From CAXXOK01 sp036759125 (lineage in GTDB: Bacteria; Bacillota; Clostridia; Christensenellales; Aristaeellaceae): a stretch of DNA of 9,711 nucleotides. Below the pieces are notes generated by a model. That model searched no databases. It was given only the letters and a program-made list of their open reading frames with translations, and was not told the DNA's origin. Positions within the stretch are counted from its first letter, which is position 1; every line of letters starts with the position of its first letter. The stretch is taken from positions 1 to 9,711 of the forward strand of contig DAIOVG010000104.1 in NCBI GenBank assembly GCA_036759125.1. Direction: 5' to 3'. Shown piece by piece: positions 1 to 4,829 of the stretch. The translations under genes were made by a program, and so were the position numbers.

Positions 1-1342
1 CCATCTTGACCGGATCGTATTCGTTGGCCAGCAGGGCGTCGTACGCAACCCAGTCAACCTCGGAGCTTCTGATTTCCAGATCGTCGTTGCGGCCCCACCA
101 GTAGTCGAAGCTCACGCCGTCGGTCGAGTCATCCAGATAGGTATCGGGGCGGGCCAGGAAGCCGTCTTTGATGATGTACTGCTCGCCTTCGATGCCGTAG
201 TTGAACAGATCGTAGAAGGTTTTGTCATTGCGGATGAGGTCGTACACCATCAGCGCGCGCTCGGGGTTTTTGCTCTGGCCGGCAACCGCCATGGCGCCGT
301 GGGTGATGTTCAGGGAAACCAGGGTGCCGGATTCCTTGCCAAACCAGTAGAAGCGAACATCGCTGCCAGGCTGGCGGGTTGCCATTCTGGTGCGTCCGGT
401 ACGCCAGGTTTGCGTATGGTGCTGCTGCGCGCCGGAAAGGCCGGTCTCCAGAAGGTCTCTGGGATCACCGCTGTAGTTGAGGACGTCTTCACGCCAATAG
501 CCGGCATCGGCCCAGGCTTTCTGCTGGGTGGCAAAGTTCACCAGAGAATCACCCTCAAGGTAGCTGCGGGACAGCGTATAGGGGTCATCCTTGGTGCCGT
601 AGAACAGCGCGACAGGCAGACCTTCGATGGCCACCAGGCTGTCTTTGTCGGTCAAATAGCCGCCGGCAACCTGCGGAGAATAGGAGGAGCCGCTGCCGTC
701 CGCATCCCACGGTACGACGTCGGGATAGGTATCCTTGATATACTGGAAGTATACGCCCAGGTCATCCCAGCTCATGATGTCGCCATCCGGGATGCCGGCC
801 GCGGTTGCCCAGTCGCCGCGGTACAGGAAACCATGGTTGGTCCACTGTGCGTAGTTGTCTTCGGGAGCAAAGTAGATCTGGCCTTCGTATTTGCACATAT
901 CCCAGTGCTCCGGAGAAACGGATGCGTAGGTCTTGGGCGCGTACATGGCAAGCATTTCCTCGCTCAGGGGCATAAAGCCGCCGTTGCGGGCATTGTCCCA
1001 AGCGTACAGCCAGTCGGTCGCGGTGCCGACCAGGTCGATCGACCCGTCCTGCATGGCCAGCGCCAGCTGATACTTCGTCTGCCAGTCTGCCCACTCAATC
1101 CACTGGATGCGCAGCTCGGCGTTGATGGCTGCGGTCAGCTTCTCATTGAACACCGCCAGCACTTCATCGGTCTTGTTGGTGGGAACGTTACCTGTGACCA
1201 GCATGGTGATCACAACGTGCTCCGAGGTATCCACCCCCGGGAACCACGCGGCATAGTCGGTGTCCATTCCCTCGGCGAACGCTGCGGGTACGAGTGACAG
1301 CAGCATCGCCAGAACCATGAGCAAAGTTACAAGTTTCTTCAT
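1..1342 (-). CDS. Extracellular sugar-binding protein of an LplA/YtcQ-type ABC transporter (C-terminus cut off)
   Basis: Captures a sugar or oligosaccharide outside the cell and delivers it to the two permeases encoded just upstream. The ATG at 1342 follows AAGGAGG (1351-1357) with 8 bases spacing. About 447 residues are visible and the frame is open at base 1; the family is usually about 500-560 residues, so the missing tail is probably short. Residues 1-23 are a signal peptide (MKKLVTLLMVL.., a Leu/Met-rich core, then AFA before Glu24). Family-typical stretches include the run NPERALMVYDLIRND followed by YGIEGEQY, and many surface Trp/Tyr. It is last in the permease-permease-binding protein operon, 66 bases after the second permease. 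Odd: there is no lipobox Cys near the cleavage site, whereas Gram-positive binding proteins are normally lipoproteins. Substrate unknown; relatives take up plant-glycan oligosaccharides such as rhamnogalacturonan pieces. The family assignment is firm, the substrate is not. Confidence 0.9.
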   Translation of the reverse strand, partial: MKKLVTLLMVLAMLLSLVPAAFAEGMDTDYAAWFPGVDTSEHVVITMLVTGNVPTNKTDEVLAVFNEKLTAAINAELRIQWIEWADWQTKYQLALAMQDGSIDLVGTATDWLYAWDNARNGGFMPLSEEMLAMYAPKTYASVSPEHWDMCKYEGQIYFAPEDNYAQWTNHGFLYRGDWATAAGIPDGDIMSWDDLGVYFQYIKDTYPDVVPWDADGSGSSYSPQVAGGYLTDKDSLVAIEGLPVALFYGTKDDPYTLSRSYLEGDSLVNFATQQKAWADAGYWREDVLNYSGDPRDLLETGLSGAQQHHTQTWRTGRTRMATRQPGSDVRFYWFGKESGTLVSLNITHGAMAVAGQSKNPERALMVYDLIRNDKTFYDLFNYGIEGEQYIIKDGFLARPDTYLDDSTDGVSFDYWWGRNDDLEIRSSEVDWVAYDALLANEYDPVKM

Positions 1343-1370
1343 CGCGATTTCCTCCTTAAAATATATGATC

Positions 1371-1392
1371 TTGTGCCTTTCACACAGCACAA
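1371..1392 (-). promoter_or_regulatory. Possible small hairpin in the permease/binding-protein gap
   Basis: In the 66-base gap between the second permease and the binding-protein gene, TTGTGC and GCACAA can pair over a 10-base loop on the transcribed strand. No T-run follows, so it is not a terminator. Such intercistronic hairpins can protect or process mRNA so that the binding protein is made in excess over the permeases. That role is inference, and a 6-bp stem may be chance. Confidence 0.25.
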
Positions 1393-1408
1393 TAATCCAA
1401 TGGGACGG

Positions 1409-2329
1409 TTATCCTTTGACGGCGCCGACAGTCAGCCCGGCGACAAAGTATTTCTGCACGAAGGGATAGGCAAAAATGATCGGGCCGGTGGCGAGCACGG
1501 CGGTCGCCATCTTCAGGGTTTCGGACGGAAGGTCCTGCACAACAATGTTGGATGCCGCAATCGAGTTTTTCAGAGAAGCGACGGTATTGACGATGTTGTA
1601 CAGGTGATATTGCAGCGGTCGGTACTTGACAATCGTCGTTAAGAACAGCGAGGAGAAATACCATTCGTTCCAGTACCCCAGGGCGATAAACAGGCCGATG
1701 GTCGCCAGCGCCGGGGTCATCGACGGCAGAATTAGCTTGTAGAAGATGGTGAAATCACCAGCGCCGTCAATCTTCCCGGATTCGGTGATTTCATGCGGGA
1801 TGGCCTTGACGAAGTTCTTCATCAGGATGATCAGCCACGGGTTCATCAGCAACGGCAAAAGCACCGCCAGGTAGTTGTCCTTCAGGCCGTACATCTTGAC
1901 CATAACGTAGTAAAACGGTACGAGGCCTGCGGTGAACAGCGACGTGAAGTAGATGAAGAACGAAATCCTGTTGCGCAGCTGGAAGTCCTTGCGTTGCAGG
2001 GCATAGCCGGTCATGGAAACCACAAACAGACCGATGATCGTGCCAATCACCGTCATCGCGATGGTGACAATATAGGAGCCAATCAACAGATCGGGGTTGT
2101 TTAAGATCAGGTTGTACGAGCGAAGGGAAACCACAGCGGGCCACAAGGCAAATCCGGTACGGCGGATGGAGGCTTCATCTGCAAACGAAGAGGCGATGAT
2201 CAGCCAGAACGGAATAATGCAGGCGACCGCGAACAGGGTTACAAAAACGTAGGTAAACCCGCGGATGGTGCGGTCGGTCCAGTCCAGCTTCAGGTGCCTG
2301 AGGTTATTGCTTTCCGGTTTCTTTGCCAC
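1409..2329 (-). CDS. Sugar ABC transporter permease, YtcP/LplC (MalG-like) type
   Basis: One of two membrane-spanning subunits that form the sugar channel. It has 306 residues, normal for the family. The start is GTG at 2329 behind an AAGGGGGAG ribosome binding site, only 15 bases after the stop of the first permease. Hydrophobic segments lie at about 24-48, 83-108, 122-144, 153-172, 205-224 and 275-296. The cytoplasmic EAA loop that contacts the ATPase is at about 183-203 (ESGKIDGAGD followed by LILP). The WNEWYFSS motif (220-227) and the tail ending GLTVGAVKG are characteristic of the YtcP/LplC branch. No ATPase gene lies nearby, so a shared MsmX-type ATPase is expected from elsewhere in the genome (inference from the family). 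Family call is firm; substrate unknown. Confidence 0.93.
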   Translation of the reverse strand: MAKKPESNNLRHLKLDWTDRTIRGFTYVFVTLFAVACIIPFWLIIASSFADEASIRRTGFALWPAVVSLRSYNLILNNPDLLIGSYIVTIAMTVIGTIIGLFVVSMTGYALQRKDFQLRNRISFFIYFTSLFTAGLVPFYYVMVKMYGLKDNYLAVLLPLLMNPWLIILMKNFVKAIPHEITESGKIDGAGDFTIFYKLILPSMTPALATIGLFIALGYWNEWYFSSLFLTTIVKYRPLQYHLYNIVNTVASLKNSIAASNIVVQDLPSETLKMATAVLATGPIIFAYPFVQKYFVAGLTVGAVKG

Positions 2330-2344
2330 AGTACTCTCCCCCTT

Positions 2345-3322
2345 CTAAAACAGCGCGTAGTCCGGCTCGATGCGGCGGACAACGGTGTTTGCGATGAGCA
2401 CGATGCCAAACCCGACCACGGACTGGAACAGGCCGACAGCGCTGCCCTGGGAGAAGTTGAAGTTGTTCATCAGCGCACGGTACACATAGGTTTCGATAAT
2501 ATCGGTCGTTTTGAAAAGCACGGAGTTGTTGCCCACCAGGTTATAGAACAGGCCGAAGTTTCCGCGGATGATACCGCCCATGGCGAATAAAAGCAGGATG
2601 ATCACCGTGGGTTTCAGGCTTGGCAGCATAATGTAGCGAATCCGCTGGAAGCCGTTGGCGCCGTCCACCGTTGCGGCTTCGATCATCGATTCATCAATCG
2701 AGGTGATGGCCGCAAAGTAGATGATGGTTCCGTAGCCCGTGGTCTGCCAAAGGTTGACCGCCACGATGATAAACGGCCAGGCGGAGGCCTGCGAATAGAG
2801 CTTGGGCATCGTGCCCCCCGCCGACCGCACCAGGGCGGAGATAAAGCCATAATCGTAGTTGATCAGGTTATACACCAGCAGGCTGACCAAAACGGCCGAA
2901 ATGAAGTACGGAAGAAACATCATCGACTGCGTCAGCTTTTTAAACCGGCGGGACTGCACCTCGTTGAGGAGGATGGCGAAGGTGATCTGGAAAAAATTCC
3001 CCAACAGGATAAACGCAAGGTTGAACAGGATAGTATTGCGCAATAGAAGCGTAAGCTGACCCGACGTGAACAGGAACGCGAAATTCTTAAATCCTACAAA
3101 TGGGCTTCCGAAAATGCCCTTGATATAGTTGAACTTCGTAAACGCGATATAACTGAATGGCATCGGGATATAGGAAAACGCGATAAAGAAAATGATCGCA
3201 GGAAGGCACATGAACAGGAGCGTTTTGCTCCGCACCGTGTTTTTCCAAAGGGACGTTTTTTTCACTTGCGAAGAAAACGGATCCTGAATGGTTCTTTTCT
3301 TGCGAATTAATACTCTTTGCAA
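2345..3322 (-). CDS. Sugar ABC transporter permease, LplB (MalF/UgpA-like) type
   Basis: First gene of the transporter operon and partner of the second permease. With the preferred TTG start at 3322 it has 325 residues. GTG 3331 and ATG 3328 are in frame, but they overlap or directly abut the only good ribosome binding site, which is placed ideally for the TTG. The N-terminus is short and basic (RKKRTIQD). Hydrophobic segments lie at about 34-60, 92-118, 134-154, 182-204, 238-258 and 298-316. The EAA loop that docks on the ATPase is at about 215-236 (EAATVDGANG followed by IMLPSL). The region GNFGLFYNLVGNNS and the Phe/Gln-rich end FSQGSAVGLFQSVVGF are typical of LplB-type permeases. Transcribed from the promoter at 3361-3389 and probably repressed through the operator at 3340-3353. 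Substrate unknown. Confidence 0.93.
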   Translation of the reverse strand: MQRVLIRKKRTIQDPFSSQVKKTSLWKNTVRSKTLLFMCLPAIIFFIAFSYIPMPFSYIAFTKFNYIKGIFGSPFVGFKNFAFLFTSGQLTLLLRNTILFNLAFILLGNFFQITFAILLNEVQSRRFKKLTQSMMFLPYFISAVLVSLLVYNLINYDYGFISALVRSAGGTMPKLYSQASAWPFIIVAVNLWQTTGYGTIIYFAAITSIDESMIEAATVDGANGFQRIRYIMLPSLKPTVIILLLFAMGGIIRGNFGLFYNLVGNNSVLFKTTDIIETYVYRALMNNFNFSQGSAVGLFQSVVGFGIVLIANTVVRRIEPDYALF

Positions 3323-3326
3323 TGAC

Positions 3327-3334
3327 ATCACCTC
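3327..3334 (-). promoter_or_regulatory. Ribosome binding site that decides the permease start
   Basis: The transcribed strand reads GAGGTGAT, fully complementary to the end of 16S rRNA. GAGG is 8 bases before TTG 3322, the usual distance. It overlaps GTG 3331 and ATG 3328, so those starts would have no spacing from it. TTG is therefore the best start although it is the rarest codon of the three. Confidence 0.65.
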
Positions 3335-3339
3335 ATATT

Positions 3340-3353
3340 TGAAAACGTTTACT
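3340..3353. promoter_or_regulatory. LacI/CcpA-type operator (cre-like) over the transporter start site
   Basis: TGAAAACGTTTACT has the central CG and flanking half-sites of the LacI/GalR-family operator and fits the Gram-positive catabolite-responsive element consensus TGWAARCGYTWNCW. It begins about 7 bases downstream of the -10 hexamer, at roughly +1 to +14 of the transcript, a position where bound repressor blocks transcription. Either the neighbouring LacI-type regulator or a global CcpA could bind it. The nine-base core AACGTTTAC recurs upstream of the regulator gene, which favours the local regulator. Confidence 0.75.
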
Positions 3354-3360
3354 TTTCTAC

Positions 3361-3389
3361 AATATAAACCAACGATTCACCCTTGTCAA
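3361..3389 (-). promoter_or_regulatory. Consensus sigma-A promoter of the sugar transporter operon
   Basis: On the minus strand TTGACA (3389-3384) and TATATT (3366-3361) are separated by exactly 17 bases, close to a perfect vegetative promoter. Transcription should start near 3354, inside or beside the operator, giving a leader of about 32 bases to TTG 3322. A promoter this strong with an operator on its start site implies tight repression. Confidence 0.85.
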
Positions 3390-3526
3390 TGATTTTTGTT
3401 CAATATGTCTATTATTTAATGATTATATTACATCTTATAGCCTGTTATTTCGGTTTCTCTAGTCGCACCGCCGATTCACCGCTTCAAACTTTCTTCACAG
3501 TTTTCATGTGCTCGTGCACATTTTGA

Positions 3527-3537
3527 GTAACGTTTAC
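3527..3537. promoter_or_regulatory. Second operator-like site upstream of the regulator gene
   Basis: GTAACGTTTAC is one base short of the perfect palindrome GTAAACGTTTAC and shares the nine-base core AACGTTTAC, in the same orientation, with the operator at 3344-3352. It lies about 140 bases before the regulator ATG and 185 bases from the first site. Autoregulation, or looping between the two sites, is plausible but inferred. Confidence 0.5.
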
Positions 3538-3670
3538 ATTCTGTATTGCGTTTTATAGGGAGGGAGAGTAAAATAGCATGTATGCGGCTTCCCCGCAAGG
3601 CCGAACACCACGGTTCGGGCGGAGATCCACACGGCAAATAACGCCCGGCAAGGGCTGCTACGGGAGAATT

Positions 3671-4720
3671 ATGAGAAGCAAAAAGATCAACATATTCGAT
3701 ATCGCAAACGAGGCTGGCGTTTCCATCGCCACGGTTTCGCGCGCACTCAGTGATGCTCCAAATCCCAACTCGGCCAAACAGCGCAAGGTACTGGAGGTTG
3801 TGCAGAAATATAATTATAAACCCAGCGTGGCCGCCCGCGGCCTGAACCAGGGCCATTCCAAGCTGATTTCCATCGGCCTGCCCGAAATTGCCCATCCGTT
3901 CTACAGCGAGCTGTTTTCCGCCGCAGCGGACGAGGCCCGTGCCAACGGCTACTCGCTGATCCTGTCCCGCATCCCCGACAACATCAGCGGTTATCAGGCA
4001 TTTTTGGACCAGCTGATTGAGCGGCGTCCCGATGGCGTTATCCTGGCTGGCGGCATGGTGGAGGACGACAAGGAAAAGGACCGTCTCACGGTTTTAAATC
4101 ATTTGCGAAATTATATGCCCATCGTGCTGATCGGCGATCCGCTGGAAAACTTCCCCTGCGTGTGCATATCCGGCGATATGCAAGAGAGCGCGGCGATCAC
4201 GGTGCGCCACCTGCATGCGCTGGGGCATAAGCGCATCGCGTTTCTGGGCGGCAAGCTGCAAAAGCGCGGCTCCTCCAAGCGCGAGCAGGGCTATCACGCC
4301 GAAATGCTGAAGCTCGGGCTGGAAGAAAACATCTGCGTACGGCTGGAGTCCGGCTACTCGCTGGAGGACGGGGCCATCGGCATCCAGAAGCTGTTGACGG
4401 AGTTCACGCCCGACAAACGCCCCACCGCCGTGATTGCCATCAACGATCTGGTTGCCATGGGCATCCTGCGCCAGCTGGACAGCCAGGGTATCCGCGTGCC
4501 GGACGATATTGCGGTCGTTGGCTGCGATAACCAGTTTTTCACCTCCTACACCAACCCCCCGCTGACGACCATTGACCTGCACATTTCCGAGCTTGGCAGG
4601 CGGGCCATGATCCATCTTCTGCACTGGGAGAAGGGACAGAGCTTCTATCATCTGATCAAGACCAATCTCATCGTGCGCGAGTCCTGCGGCGTCAAGCTCG
4701 GCAGGCGGAAGCTTTCCTAA
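3671..4720 (+). CDS. LacI/GalR-family transcriptional regulator
   Basis: Local sugar-responsive repressor, probably of the divergent transporter operon. From ATG 3671 (GGGAG at 3662-3666, short spacing) it has 349 residues, the usual family length. Residues 8-28 form the LacI helix-turn-helix (IFDIANEAGVSIATVSRALS), followed by the hinge YKPSVAARGL at 49-58 that inserts into the central CG of the operator. The periplasmic-binding-protein-like sugar domain runs from about 64 to 340, with HPFYSEL (75-81), GHKRIAFLGG (185-194) and the NDLVAMG signature (258-264). An in-frame ATG at 3578 behind a good GGGAGGGAGAG (3558-3568) would add 31 Arg/Gly/Pro-rich residues not typical of the family. I prefer 3671 because the helix-turn-helix normally begins within the first ten residues. 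The effector cannot be predicted. Confidence 0.93.
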   Translation: MRSKKINIFDIANEAGVSIATVSRALSDAPNPNSAKQRKVLEVVQKYNYKPSVAARGLNQGHSKLISIGLPEIAHPFYSELFSAAADEARANGYSLILSRIPDNISGYQAFLDQLIERRPDGVILAGGMVEDDKEKDRLTVLNHLRNYMPIVLIGDPLENFPCVCISGDMQESAAITVRHLHALGHKRIAFLGGKLQKRGSSKREQGYHAEMLKLGLEENICVRLESGYSLEDGAIGIQKLLTEFTPDKRPTAVIAINDLVAMGILRQLDSQGIRVPDDIAVVGCDNQFFTSYTNPPLTTIDLHISELGRRAMIHLLHWEKGQSFYHLIKTNLIVRESCGVKLGRRKLS

Positions 4721-4733
4721 ACAGGCAACAGAC

Positions 4734-4770
4734 AAAAACCCCTGAAATCATCTGGTTTCAGGGATTTTTT
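4734..4770. terminator. Bidirectional rho-independent terminator between convergent genes
   Basis: CCCTGAAA (4740-4747) and TTTCAGGG (4756-4763) form a perfect 8-bp stem with an 8-base loop. It is followed by six T (4765-4770) and preceded by five A (4734-4738), so it can end transcription from both sides. It starts 13 bases after the regulator stop and lies 60 bases beyond the stop of the convergent BcsB-like gene. Confidence 0.92.
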
Positions 4771-4829
4771 GATTCTATCGGTTTTTGAAACACGCCGATT
4801 TCATTGGCGAGTCTACATGAGACTTGATC

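Larger units (their letters stand above)
3323..3670. other. Divergent control region between transporter operon and lacI-type gene
   Basis: This 348-base gap holds the transporter promoter, its operator, a second operator-like site nearer the regulator, and a strong upstream ribosome binding site for an alternative regulator start. Bases 3355-3450 are strikingly AT-rich compared with the surrounding genes, as expected for promoter DNA. I found no convincing -35/-10 pair for the rightward regulator gene; TACATT (3535-3540) or TATAGG (3554-3559) could be a -10, but neither has a good -35 at the right distance. I see no riboswitch-like fold or attenuator. Confidence 0.7.

Noticed and set aside
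299..1297. Long plus-strand open frame (332 codons) opposite the binding-protein gene
   Set aside because: It is antisense to a clear family member with signal peptide and ribosome binding site. Its own product shows no recognisable domain and looks like a shadow in GC-rich DNA.
1371..1392. Hairpin before the binding-protein gene considered as a terminator
   Set aside because: The stem is only 6 bp and no T-tract follows on the transcribed strand, so it is kept only as a weak processing or stability candidate.
3501..3520. Imperfect inverted repeat around TGTGCTCGTGCACA as another operator
   Set aside because: The halves do not pair well and the motif is not repeated elsewhere in the control region.
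4094..4735. Minus-strand open frame of 213 codons opposite the LacI-type gene
   Set aside because: The plus strand encodes a complete LacI protein here, and the minus-strand product has no family features.
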